From NCBI RefSeq assembly GCF_022539505.1, contig NC_061514.1, positions 328,645,090 to 328,709,089 on the forward strand: DNA of 64,000 nt, read 5' to 3'. Every line of letters starts with the position of its first letter. The first letter of the stretch is position 1. This stretch comes from Lolium rigidum. Taxonomy: Eukaryota > Streptophyta > Magnoliopsida > Poales > Poaceae. Positions 46,056 through 56,789 of this stretch are shown here, one piece after another. The position numbers and the translations under genes are program-made. Under the pieces are notes generated by a model. The model was not told the DNA's origin and searched no databases. It worked only from the letters and a program-made list of their open reading frames with translations.

Positions 46056-46232
46056 AAGGGGGAGTGTTAGAGTTTGTTTTCCTGTATACATACGGTATGG
46101 AGTAGTACTCCACCCATACTCTATACACCCTTGTATCTTACCCTCAGGGGTTTTTTCCCTGTGATATATAACACGAAACCGATGCCCAAGAAGGGTACGC
46201 ATCGTTCTCCAAAACAATCGCTCGCTCCAACA
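46056..46232 (+). repeat. Copia polypurine tract and 3' LTR
   Basis: AAGGGGGAG (46056-46064) is followed by the 168-bp LTR TGTTAGAG...CTCCAACA (46065-46232). Flank ACCTT follows. Confidence 0.92.
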
Positions 46233-47276
46233 ACCTTGTCATGTGGAGTGCTTTGCGGGAACTGTAGAGTGGTGGATTGTCAGTTTGACCGTCGTCGTCT
46301 CAATTCTGCCATAGCAACCTAGGCTTTGCTGGTGGTGACAGGTGAACCACCTCTTCAATAGCGATCTAGCAAGTACATAGGCGAAGGAAGACTATAAGGA
46401 GGAAATAGAGAGGCTTTCTCACGGACTGAGCGCATTGACGGTAGTTGTGGCTGCGGCGCAGGTATCGCGCTAGATCGCAGGGGGGTTGAGGTCAGAGGAC
46501 CAACAGAGTGAGCGCCTGTTGATGCCGGTTCTGGTTGTGCTACCTCGGCAAACTGGCATTGGCTGGCACAGCGTCGGCTCTTAGAATGCCGAGATTGGTT
46601 GAGGGATCCTGTGGCTGAAACCTGAAGGTCGAGATTGGAGAAGGAGCTGAGAGAGAAGGACGTTGCGTGGCTAAACATGGGATTAGTGCCGTTTGGGGGC
46701 CAAATTAACCACAAATTGCCCAACTCGGCCTAGGGAGTAGCAGCCCTGTAATGTTAGGATGGCCTGTTTGACTGGAATTACCGATGGAAACTGGTTTCAG
46801 TGGACCCTTCGGTGACTTGGCAGGATCTTGAACATCGAACAACTGGATCTAACGGCTTAGAACGTCAAATCACTGTGAGGGGTCCTAGCTATGTGAGTTT
46901 TACTGTTAACTAATGTACCTCATAATAGATATAAGAAGATCCATGTGTACAATATATGTGAGGACAAAATAGTTAGTGCACCCCTAACAATTATAACTTC
47001 CATATTTTTGTGATATACGGAGTAATAAATTAAATTACTACTAGTACTACAATACATATGCCCTCACTTAAATCCATATCTCTAAAGATATCATGCATTA
47101 ATTTCCACCACTCCATATCTTGGTACATATTGATGACATACAACTCATGAATTAAATTCAGATCACCTTCGCTATATAGAGGAACCTAGGGCGTGGAGGG
47201 CATATCCAACCCTATTCTTCTGCCAGACACCTATTCGTAGGACAAACAATAGAAACCTTAGTACATGTCTCGAGTG
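46233..47276. other. Low-copy-looking intergenic stretch between copia and the F-box gene
   Basis: No supported gene. A minus-strand frame (46723-46355) lacks any recognisable motif. Before the copia element inserted, this was continuous with 15390-15512, so about 1.2 kb separated the minus-strand gene remnant from the F-box gene, in a divergent arrangement. Confidence 0.5.
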
Positions 47277-47633
47277 ATGGCCTCCACGTCGTTATCTGTC
47301 GTCCAGCAGCTGCTCACCCGTGACAACCCTGTCTCGTACGTCTCTCTTTATTTCTCTCTCTCATGCTTTTCATGGCTCACCCTCACATATTAGCAGTTAA
47401 CACGAATATTTCTTGTAAGTTATCTTATGTTTTATGTTCTACCTTGTTTTCTATGCTGCATATGAAGGCGTCATTGGTCAACTTTGCCATCTGAAGTGCT
47501 CCAACATATCGTGTACCTAGGGACATCCAACGATCTGGTCCGGTTCCGCAAGGTGTGCAAGGAATGGAGGAAAGCCCTCCCGCCTCCTCCAGAGCCCCAA
47601 GAAATACATGACTGTCTATATGAATGCTTTTAG
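47277..47633 (+). CDS. Short F-box protein gene, 74 aa in two exons
   Basis: Exon 1 (47277-47335) encodes MASTSLSVVQQLLTRDNPV and ends TC|gtacgt. Exon 2 (47468-47633) begins after tgaag and joins in phase (TC+G). It encodes an F-box: WSTLPSEVLQHIVYLGTSND, then LVRFRKVCKEWRKALP, followed by a stop at 47631. F-box proteins bind SKP1 in SCF ubiquitin ligases through this domain and choose substrates with a C-terminal domain, which is absent here. The protein is far shorter than usual (300-450 aa), so this is probably a truncated gene or pseudogene. The splice junction and the domain are clear. Confidence 0.7.
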
Positions 47634-48059
47634 AGCTAGACTTGCTAGTGCAAGTATGAGATCTGGATATCAGTATCTTTGTTGTTATGTTGTCTCGTTA
47701 CTTATATTTTGAATAGTGAACACATTACCATGCATTAAGTAAATGGTATGAACTTTATAACGGTTGGTGCCATGTTATGTGAAAAAGAAATGTTAAAGTT
47801 CACAATGTTCTTGTAACATCTAATGTTTACTAATTGGAGGCAACCAACAGGCCTCCAGCTTAATCCTGACGGTAACAACAAAAATGGCCATCCGATCTTC
47901 TTTTTTCATAATATACACCATTAGATTGCAAAGCTTACCGGTAACTCATCCGAGTAAACCCTAGATGCATGTCGCCGCCGCCTCTCTTCTCCTCTCTATA
48001 TGCACAACGCCTCATGTCCCTCTAGGTCAATATCGACCTTGTTCTTTACTTCCTTACCA
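47634..48059. other. AT-rich stretch after the F-box gene
   Basis: No further F-box or downstream domain is visible in any frame. The sequence is AT-rich, with no repeat boundary that I can define. Confidence 0.4.
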
Positions 48060-49500
48060 CCCAGGTTGACACCATTCCCAACGCAAAGGTCACAGATCAA
48101 TCTGCCACCGGAGTGACCGAGTGATGTCAAATAGTACAGTGATTAGATTTAGATCTATTTGAATAGCTTCTGGAAAACGAGGAATCCAATAGAGAATGCT
48201 CCCATGACGCTCGCGCGAGTGTCTCTGGAGCCACCAAACCCTAGCCCACCCTCTCCCCCTAAATCCAACCTTCCCGGCTGCGCCCAGCCGTCGAAGGCGA
48301 AGGGCGAGGTTGGCGTGCCCCGACATGCTCCCTTCATGCGGACGGGGGTGGCGCGAGAGGCATGCTTGCTGCGACGCATGTAGTCGGAGTGGCTAGCCGG
48401 CCTACGCCGGGGAGGCACGGAGGAGAGGTGGTGCCCGGCAGCGATCATAGGAGTGGAGGCGACGTGCGGTGGCGCCAGTGCGCGACGGAGACGGGCGCGC
48501 GATGCGGGTCCAAGTCCTGGAGGCGGCGACGGAGTGCAGCGCGACCAGAGGAGCTTCTGCTGTGACGGCCGACCACCTCAGGGTTGAAGATGTGCGGCGG
48601 CATCCTCCCGGTAGCGCTGGCGAGGAGGGTGGAGTGGAGGCGCAGGGGGCCGATCTGGGCCTTTTTGGGCCAGATATGGGTTTCTAGGGCCAGTGTGGTT
48701 GTCAGCCAGGAATGGCCTGGCGGCCATGCGCGAGCGGCCTGACATGCTTATGGTGGGCTGCTGCAGTTCATCGCTCGGTCGGAGGTGGAGTTGTGGGTGC
48801 TTCCTCGCTGTGCTGGGAGCCGGTGGTCCACCAGGCTATCGCAGCAAGGATGAAGTGTTGCGACGACGGTAGTGTAGATGACAAGATCAGCGGGCCCAAT
48901 CCGGCGGGTAGTGTGGGTGTTGTACGGTAACACGGAGAAAGTCCAGCCCGACTTTGGTCGGTGCCAGCGACGATGGAGCCAGTGGGTATCGTTTCCCTCC
49001 ATGGAGGCGTTGACGAGTGTGTCAGCACCTCCCCATTCCAGGTTTGGTTTGGTGGTGTCTCCGAGCGAAATCTTAGGCTCAAAGTGAGTCGGTGCAATGG
49101 TGGCATCTTGATGTCGTCCCTCTATTGAGAGCATTGTGTTTTGGAGACATGGCCCGATGTTTCTCGTTGCGCTCCTCCAGTGCTATCGATGTCCAAGCTT
49201 GATCGTCCGGGGCACTGTGTACGACATCACCGGAGAGTCCAAGACGGTGCCTTTCTCGGGATCGATCAAATCCCACCATCTTCTACTTTGATGGTGCATC
49301 GACAAAGGGAGTTCAGTTGGAGCTGTTGTTCTTCGGAGGTGACCAGAGTGGTTCAAGACGTGGCTTGGTTGTTCGGATTTGGATAGGCTCTTTTGTGTTG
49401 AAGTTATAGTTTCGGTGGTGGCTGTCTTCGGACGAGCCAGTGTGGAGTGGAGTGGAATTCATACTATGCTTTTTGTCTGCATAAAGTTGTAGTTATCTAG
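48060..49500. other. GC-rich unclassified repeat-like block
   Basis: GC-rich sequence with short overlapping frames on both strands and no protein domain. Its composition (GGCGACGGAG, GGTGGCGCCAG) and run into T-rich sequence at the end resemble common uncharacterised grass repeats, but I see no terminal repeats or target duplication. Confidence 0.35.
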
Positions 49501-51010
49501 TATTCAAAAGTTTATCTTCTATAAAGATATGGCATGCCTTCGGCATACTCTGGAAAAAAGATTTAGATCGATTCACCTGCGGTCGAGCCAAGTATGGGAC
49601 ATTTTCTGTACCTACTGTACTGATACACATGATGCTAATTAAGGACGGGTACACAGAGGTGGGCAGATAGCGCAAAATAAATATCTGCAAGTATTATAAT
49701 TTATTTCATGGATATAACTTTTTTTATAAAAGAAATATATTAATATCGCAAACATAGGAATTACACCCAATCTCTGCATCAATAAATGACACACAATCAA
49801 GAAAAAAAAAGAAAAAAAGAAAACAAAGCCCCCCGTCGTGGTGATAAACCAATCACAATAATTGTAACACTAACCTCCACCAAAAGCCACACCCTGATTA
49901 CAAACGAGATAATTCGAAAGCAACGCCTACCAGAAGAAAATAATGCACAAGTGTTGTCGTTGCTGATCGAGGATCTTGAGTTTTCACCCTGAAGAAAGAT
50001 CGAGTTTTTTCAAAATAATGTCATTGCCAGGTACAACCAATGAAGGTCAGATCTTGGATTTTCACCCTGAAATTGCGGCTCGGTACTCAAGGAGCACCAG
50101 AAAAAATGCAGTCCACCTGTGTTGTCGCCCTCGCTTGTCAAGGCTGCTGCAAGTCGCCAACCACCTGATACACATGGAGAAGCTATGCCGCATTGTCTTC
50201 ATCACAACCAGTACCCTCTCTGGCATTACCAACCTCTGATCGCGGCCACCATAGCTTTCTCCGCCTATATCTGTGTAATGGAAATGTATATTAAGACATG
50301 TCCCATGGCACCAATAAGAAGGCGAAGCTTCGACACTCTCCCAAATGAAGCCACTATGGCTGAAGATAAAGGTGTGCACGGTGAAATCAATGCTGCTCTA
50401 GATATCCAGTAGCGCCATGCGCCAAACTGTGATAATCTCCGAGAGGAAGACCGAAACTCGTTGAGACCACCTTTATCCTTCGACGGAGGCTTTATTAAGG
50501 GCACCCTAGACCACTGTCCGCGAAGGCCTCCTCGGATGGTTACATGCCTCCCCCCTCCCCCGAGCTACAACCATGACCCATGAGCCACAACCCTCCTCAA
50601 GCATAGACTAGCTTGCATGGCAGCCGCAGCCACAATTGCCCCCAAACGAGGAGCCGGCCGTGCCGCCTCAACTCCTCGCTACCACCGTGAGCCAGCCCGT
50701 GGTGCTCGCCTGCACCGCACGCAGCCATGTCACTGCACTAAGCAACCTACATCCATCGCAGATCTCCCATGTCCGGGGGTTGCTAGTGGCGGCGGGCTAG
50801 GATTCGACGGGACGGTTTGCGTTTCTCATTCAAGAGCCCGACAAAGCTCTCATTGATCTAATTAAACTAGAAGGACCTTGCGCACTTTGTTGCTCCGTCT
50901 TCTGTAATTTTCATGTTGTGTACACATTTGGCTCCATCCATAGAGGTGTTTTGTGTCGGATGCCCTCCAAGTGCCACGAACACACAATGTAACTAGGCAT
51001 GCAATAATCC
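49501..51010. other. Unclassified old repeat sequence
   Basis: A short duplication GATCTTGAGTTTTCACCCTG / GATCTTGGATTTTCACCCTG is at 49972 and 50051. Frames on both strands are short and unrecognised. The stretch ends at the TGATAAGG start of the next LTR element. Confidence 0.35.
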
Positions 51011-51630
51011 TGATAAGGGGGATCCCAGTAGATCCTCCTAAGGTGTTGCCCGATCTTTCACAGCGATAACCCGGGTAGATAGAATCTCCCAACAACGCGA
51101 TGAACGCAGCCTGGAGAAGAGCAAAACGAATCCAGCAAGCAACGGACCGATGAACGATACGCCTCAAACCTGAGCTAGACAATCCTTGATGAACACAAGG
51201 TCCTTCGCAGCGGATATAATAGATAAACGACAGCGCCGTACCCAGGAGCGATGATACACGTGAACACACGCAAATAGGTCTAACCTAAACTTTAGTCTAA
51301 ACTTGTATGTCCCTAACCCTAGCCGCCCCACTTCCTTATATGAGGGGGGAGTGGCCGGCCAGCCCTTGCTGGGCTGGGGCGCCCCACTATGGGCCTAGCC
51401 CTAGTTGGATTGGATAGGCCCAAATCCAACTGACACACTAATAACCCTAATTTGGCCCACCACGTGTGGATCCATTATTTCCTAACATAGAATGAATGAA
51501 ACAACCTTAGAATTAATTATTACATGGCATAGGTCGTCCTAGCGTGTCACTCCTGAATCCTCGATGGCGTATCGCCTAGGTTGGTGGAGTCCTGAAATTG
51601 GACTCCACATAGGCCTCCATGCCCATATCA
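51011..51630 (-). repeat. 3' LTR of the small retrotransposon
   Basis: 620 bp, closely similar to the right LTR over the full length, with scattered substitutions. The internal ORF runs into it and stops at 51539. Confidence 0.92.
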
Positions 51631-53959
51631 TCCTCCCCCCTTCAAGAAGCGTTGTCCCCAACACGTGAGGGTCTTCTGGAAAAGGTGACGTGATATGAAC
51701 ATGACACGTCCTCACCGTCCTCAAGTCTTGCTTGCCTTCCACACAACATCCTCCCTCGCGGCCTTCTTGACTTGATAAAGCAATTGGCGCCTCCTTTCTT
51801 CTCCACATGAACTTGGACTTTGGCGCCAATACCTTCTTCTTCGGAGGTCTTGATGGAACCCCGTGTCGCTGAACATAACCCTGCACAAGATGTGTAATGC
51901 CTGGGCCACATAAATGTCTCACACGTCCATCCTTGCCTCGATGCATCCGCGGTGTCGCGGAAAACTGGACTGCAGTACTCCTAGCACGGTAGTGCCGCTG
52001 CCCACTGTCTCCACTGACGCGCTGCGCCACAGCCGGCCCAGAAGCCGGTTGACCGGGTCTAGGACCGGTCGGTCCGGTTGTAACCGGGTCTGGGACCGGA
52101 TCATGACCGGGCCGTCGCGATGTCTTACAGAACATGCCCCGGCTGGCATCAGCGCAGAAGCCGGTCAGAACCGGGCTCACCCGGCGCCTGGGCCGGTTGG
52201 ACCGGGACTGTGACCGGTCTGAAACACCATCAGCAATGGCTTCTCTAACCTGCTCGCCTCCCACTCCTCCCATGCACATCTGCGCCATATGTACTAGAAC
52301 ACCATCAGCACAAATATCATCAGTCTGTATACTAGCATCAACACAAACTGGAACTGTAGCACATGCTGCGACATCGTCATCAACAATAAGTGTAGCCTCC
52401 TCCGGCTTGTCACCAACAAGAACTGGCTTGTCATCTACAGGCATAGCTGAAATATCACCAACATCAATGCTCGGAACATCATGCACCTCTTGCTGCATTG
52501 TAGGTTTGCACAACTTCTCCTTACGCACCACTAAGTCCACATCGGACTTGATATGATCATCACCCAAAGGCTTCAAAGTCCGCTGTTTGCCACCATGCAT
52601 AAAAGAATATGTATTTGCTCTTCCAGCATGTGTCACATTACGATCATACTGCCAAGGACGCCCAAGTAGCAATCCACACACCTCCAATGGCAATACATCG
52701 CACTCTATCTCATCAACATAATCATCAACTGCAAATGGCACACGCACCTTGTGAGTAATCTTCAGCATACCACATCTATTCAACCACTCAAGACGCTTAG
52801 GTTTAGGAAGACGCCATGTAGACAACCCCAATGCTGCCACCATCACCTTGCTTATGCCATTAGTACAGCTACCACCATCAATCATCAACTTGCAAGCCTT
52901 GCCCTTGATAATGCACGGAGTCTGAAACAAACTCCACCGCTGAACCTTGTCAACTATCTTGCAAGCATCACCTTGTACCTTCTTGAGTTGCATATTCAGC
53001 CCGCTCAATGGTACATCCTCCTCCATAGTCACAGTAGTGTCCATGGTATCAGAGCCAGGTTCCTTCTCATCTGAAGATATCGCCTCGCCCTGAGTAATTG
53101 TTGGTAGTGGACCAACCTCCTGAATAGGAATTACGCACTTGCCAACTTCCTCTATTGCATGCACAACTCCAGACGGCTGCGCACTTTCCTCCATATACGG
53201 TAACACGAAACCATTACGAAGAAAAGTTTTGTAGTCCTCCCAAGTACAAGCAAATTCACCTCTGTCAACCGCATCATGCCAGCAATGGTCTAAGGCCTCG
53301 TCCACAAGCCGTTGAGCAAGAACAAATGCATGAGACCCATCGAAATTTCGATTGTATATGCGACATCGATTGAACCCCAACTCCATGTTCCTCTCCCAAT
53401 CTTCATACTCCTGAACTGTCGCAAGACGGTGTAGATACCAACGAAGGTTGTATGCCTGACGCTCTTCTCCCTTCAGGATGTCCAGATAATCATTGAAAAC
53501 CTTACTAGACTTCTTCTCATGAGAACAACGCATGGCCAACACATCGCCCAGAAACGAAGCAACATCATCAGCAGCATCAGCCAACATCGCTGGAGAAACA
53601 ACAGCAGCTTGCCCGGCCCAGCATCCGATTGGACCGGCCTGGGCACCGGATGGGCCGACCCAGGGCCCGGTTTGACCGGCCTGTGCGCCGGCAGGACCGG
53701 CCCAGGGCCCGGTCTGACCGGCCTGGCCACCGGCAGATCGGCCTGGAGCCCCAGTACACTGCCCGGTTTGACCCGGCCTAGGGCCCGGTTTGGACCGGAC
53801 CGGCCGGTCCAGGACCTGGTCAACCGGCCTGGAGACCGGATCGCGTCGCGATTTGTCATCTTCTTCCCGATTCCAGACTCGAAATTTCACGATTTTGACT
53901 TCTGGAACAGCCATGGATGATAGGAAAATTGCACCACAACAGCTCCAAACTTCCTCCAA
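51539..53959 (-). CDS. Gag-protease polyprotein, 806 codons, uninterrupted
   Basis: One open frame; the internal ATG at 53914 (MAVPEVKIVKFRVW) may be the real start. The first about 120 residues are tandem Gly/Pro/Gln repeats (GPWAGPAGAQAGQT-like). The Gag core is about residues 125-290 (LGDVLAMRCSHEKK, YNLRWYLHRLATVQEYEDWE). A retropepsin-like domain follows, with LMIDGGSCTNGIS as probable active site (D-G-G where D-S/T-G is usual) and EVCGLLLGRPWQYDRNVTHA as the second conserved block. A second Gly/Pro-rich repeat stretch lies near the C-terminus. The frame crosses the polypurine tract and ends inside the 3' LTR. No RT follows, so the element depends on others to copy it. Confidence 0.82.
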   Translation of the reverse strand: MEEVWSCCGAIFLSSMAVPEVKIVKFRVWNREEDDKSRRDPVSRPVDQVLDRPVRSKPGPRPGQTGQCTGAPGRSAGGQAGQTGPWAGPAGAQAGQTGPWVGPSGAQAGPIGCWAGQAAVVSPAMLADAADDVASFLGDVLAMRCSHEKKSSKVFNDYLDILKGEERQAYNLRWYLHRLATVQEYEDWERNMELGFNRCRIYNRNFDGSHAFVLAQRLVDEALDHCWHDAVDRGEFACTWEDYKTFLRNGFVLPYMEESAQPSGVVHAIEEVGKCVIPIQEVGPLPTITQGEAISSDEKEPGSDTMDTTVTMEEDVPLSGLNMQLKKVQGDACKIVDKVQRWSLFQTPCIIKGKACKLMIDGGSCTNGISKVMVAALGLSTWRLPKPKRLEWLNRCGMLKITHKVRVPFAVDDYVDEIECDVLPLEVCGLLLGRPWQYDRNVTHAGRANTYSFMHGGKQRTLKPLGDDHIKSDVDLVVRKEKLCKPTMQQEVHDVPSIDVGDISAMPVDDKPVLVGDKPEEATLIVDDDVAACATVPVCVDASIQTDDICADGVLVHMAQMCMGGVGGEQVREAIADGVSDRSQSRSNRPRRRVSPVLTGFCADASRGMFCKTSRRPGHDPVPDPVTTGPTGPRPGQPASGPAVAQRVSGDSGQRHYRARSTAVQFSATPRMHRGKDGRVRHLCGPGITHLVQGYVQRHGVPSRPPKKKVLAPKSKFMWRRKEAPIALSSQEGREGGCCVEGKQDLRTVRTCHVHITSPFPEDPHVLGTTLLEGGRMIWAWRPMWSPISGLHQPRRYAIEDSGVTR

Positions 53960-54083
53960 CCAACCTCCTTCGACCGAGGGCCAAACTCCTCCGATCTAGA
54001 GCCAATCTTTTCCGATGCAAACAGATCCGAAGAGATTGATCAACACAAACTCGCCGTGAGCAACCCAGAAAACTGATACCACA

Positions 54084-54705
54084 TGATAAGGGGGATCCCA
54101 GTAGATCCTCCTAAGGTGTTGCCCGATCTTTCACAGCGATAACCCGGGTAGATAGAATCTCCCAACAACGCGATGAACGCAGCCTGGAGAAGAGGAAACG
54201 AATCCAGCAAGCAACGGATCGATGAACGATACGCCTCAAACCTGAGCTAGACAATCCTTGATGAACACAAGAACCTTCGCAACAGATATAATAGATAAAC
54301 GGCAGCGCCGTACCCTGGAGGGATGATACACGTGAACACATGCAAATAGGTCTATCCTAAACTTTAGTCTAAACTTGTCTGTCCCTAACCCTAGCCGCCC
54401 CACCTCCTTATATGAGGGGGAGGTGGCCGGCCAGCCCTTGCTGGGCTGGGGCGCCCCACTATGGGCCTAGCCCTAGTTAGATTGGACAAGCCCAAATCCA
54501 ACTAACACACTAATAACCCTAATTTGGCCCACCACATGACCTGGCTACATTATTTTCTAACATAGAATGAATGACACAACCTTAGACTTAATTACTACAT
54601 GGCGTAGGTCGTCCTAGCGTGTCACTCGTGAATCCTCGATGGCGTATCGCCTAGGTTGGTGGAGTCCTGAAATTGGCCTCCACATAGGCCTCCATGCCCA
54701 TATCA
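54084..54705 (-). repeat. 5' LTR of the small retrotransposon with adjacent primer site
   Basis: 622 bp. On the minus strand it ends ...CCCTTATCA and is followed by TG and then TGGTATCAGTT, the tRNA-Met-type primer binding site (54081-54071). Confidence 0.92.
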
Positions 54706-55086
54706 AACCCACGATGACATGCATTATGTATCATATAAAGAGATTTCAGTCAAGACATTCTTATTTCCGATTAACTGATGTAACGAGAATGGGTATTACC
54801 AAAAGTATAGAATAATCATTGGTTTAGCTTAATGCTATTATTGTTCATTGAGATAGATAATACTCATGGTAAACCCCATTGAGATAGACAATAAATAGTA
54901 AAATCTGCGATATATTTGATAGATTTTTAAGACACATCTAAAAACAAGATTTGATAGATTTTTCAGATGGAACAGTGACGGTGCAACTGTAAAACAAGAA
55001 TCTAATATCCTTATAGATCTATTAAGCGTTCCATTTTACAGTACATATACTCACATTTGAATGGCATAGTCCCAAGTGCAAAATAA

Positions 55087-55200
55087 CGCTTATCATTAAG
55101 GTATTTGTACTGTAAAATGTATTCACTTTTTGTAAGGAGATAGAATATCACTTTGTACTGTAAAATGTATTTATTTTTGTAAGGAGATAGAATATCACTT
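55087..55200. repeat. Tandem repeat of about 55 bp, 2 units
   Basis: TTTGTACTGTAAAATGTATT, a T-rich part, then GTAAGGAGATAGAATATCACTT is present twice in direct order. Confidence 0.85.
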
Positions 55201-55244
55201 CTTAAAATGTAGAAATACAATATGTCAACGAAACTGCACCATCC

Positions 55245-55337
55245 AGTTCAAAATAATTTCCTAAAAATGGATGTATCTACACACTAAAAATATGTTCAGA
55301 TACATTAATTTTGAACAATTATTTTGAACCAGTGGGA
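55245..55337. mobile_element. Decayed Stowaway-like MITE
   Basis: TTCAAAATAATT near the left end and AATTATTTTGAAC near the right end form inverted termini around ATGGATGTATCTACACACTA...TTCAGATACATTAA, a typical Stowaway core. The usual CTCCCTCCGT ends have been eroded (CAGTGGGAG remains at the right). Confidence 0.6.
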
Positions 55338-56196
55338 GCACAAAACTTGTTTTCACAACTAAGGCTGAGGCTGGCCAAGAAAGATGTTGATCCCTTCCTT
55401 CTTTGTCCCTTCATCCCTTAGCTGACATTTTGTGAACACTTATTATCATGGGGCGGGCACATAGGCTTATGTGGATGCATGATTTGCAAGAACTAATAAC
55501 AATAGAGCTAACATCATTGGGTCATACCTTCTATGGATGCATGATTTGGTGTGTTTGACTCAAATACTTCCTACGTCACATGGTTTATCAATGCTGGTGT
55601 ATCTCGATTTAGTTTTTTTTTTACTTAAGTGCAAAAAGTGCCTCACACATTAAGGATCATACATTTGAATTAACACTAACACCATCAGTCACAAGCAATG
55701 TAAGAAAATGTGACCCAAACAGGAAAATAACTAACACCTACAAATTAAGTGCACAAGTTAATCACTATAGTTGGTGAATAAAATCAAGAACTCAATGTGT
55801 TAACAAACCTTTACTTGTACCATAGTTAACTGCAAGACCTTGATAATAGCTATCTCAACTGGGCTTGGGAGCTCTCTCGTTGCATTGAGACTGTTTAATA
55901 AACTTTTTTTTTGTAGAAATCAATATTAATCAAATCTTTCAACGTGTCATTAGTGTCATTCATTTCTTCCACATTCTCTGAAGATAATTTGTAGAGCATA
56001 AATAAAGGGTACATCAAAATCTTTCCTAGCATTGTGTGGCATGGATGCTCGACCCAAGTACATTCCCCCCTAGAGAGAATGATAAACTGGTATAATATAT
56101 GTTTATGTATTGATCATCACACCCTTCATAATTTTACCAGGAAAAATAATCAAGATTAGTATTGTTGGTTCTTGCATCTTTCCAACCTTTAAGATC

Positions 56197-56789
56197 CACT
56201 GGTGGAAAAACAGGCTTCGGGTGAGCCCCATAAGTCGCGATGCTGCAGGAACCGCGACTAATGGTACCTTTAGTCGCGGTTCGGGAGGCGAACCGCGACC
56301 AAAGGCCTGGGCCCGTGGCGCTCGGTGGCCAGCCGGTGCACGTGGGGGCTTTAGTCGCGGTTGGCCGGGCCAACCGTGACTAAGAGTGCCCGAAGGCCTT
56401 TAGTCGCGGTTGGCCAGGCCAACCGGGACTAAAGCCCCTCCCCTATATATACCCACCCAACGAGCCAACACTTAGCCATTTGGTGCCATTCTCTTCACAA
56501 GCTTCACAAGTGGGTGTTAGGTTTGCTTTTGGTTCCTCTTATGCACATAAGGTGTTTGATGAAATGCCCCAAGAGCATGAAACAAACATGATATGAAGTG
56601 TTGGAGCCACACTTGAGCTTTCTCATTTATTTTTTCCTCCTCGATCGCGGTTAGCAACTTGAACCTTTGATGTGTCGTTGATAAAATGTGCATGTGTGTG
56701 TAGTTCATTGTTTAATTTATATTGTTTGTAGCTAGTTAGTTTAACAAATGCATGATGGTTAATTATATATTTTATATTATAATAATGCA
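56197..56789 (+). repeat. Left terminal repeats and transposase leader of element 3
   Basis: Terminal CACTGGTGGAAAAACAGGC, then palindromic TTAGTCGCGGTT blocks up to about 56435, a TATA-like CCCTATATATACCC (56442-56455) and a leader with a probable intron ending TAATGCAG just before the ATG at 56790. Confidence 0.8.

Larger units (their letters stand above)
15513..46232 (+). mobile_element. Ty1/copia LTR retrotransposon, split by two nested insertions
   Basis: The outer limits are a 153-bp 5' LTR (15513-15665) and a 168-bp 3' LTR (46065-46232), both TGTTAGAGTTTG...CAACA. Flanks are GCCTT and ACCTT, an imperfect 5-bp duplication. A tRNA-Met-type primer site follows the 5' LTR, and AAGGGGGAG precedes the 3' LTR. 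The gag is cut at 15970/28368 and 28830/41909, and the reading frame resumes exactly on the far side each time. Net length without insertions is about 5.2 kb, normal for copia. Domain order Gag, protease, integrase, reverse transcriptase, RNase H identifies copia. Confidence 0.95.
51011..54705 (-). mobile_element. Small non-autonomous LTR retrotransposon with a single gag-protease ORF
   Basis: LTRs 51011-51630 (620 bp) and 54084-54705 (622 bp), TGATAAGGGGGATCCC...GCCCATATCA, flanked by AATCC and AACCC (one mismatch in 5). Orientation is minus: TGGTATCAG (tRNA-Met primer site, 54081-54073) lies next to the right LTR, and a purine tract (GAAGGGGGGAGGA on the minus strand, 51631-51643) lies next to the left LTR. 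The 2.45-kb interior is almost all one ORF without reverse transcriptase or integrase. Confidence 0.92.
54706..56196. other. AT-rich intergenic stretch
   Basis: No gene supported. It holds a two-unit tandem repeat (55087-55200) and a decayed Stowaway-like MITE (about 55245-55337). Confidence 0.5.

Noticed and set aside
48090..49386. Possible gene on either strand in the GC-rich block
   Set aside because: Several equally long frames overlap on both strands, with no domain, splice structure or conserved partner in the window.
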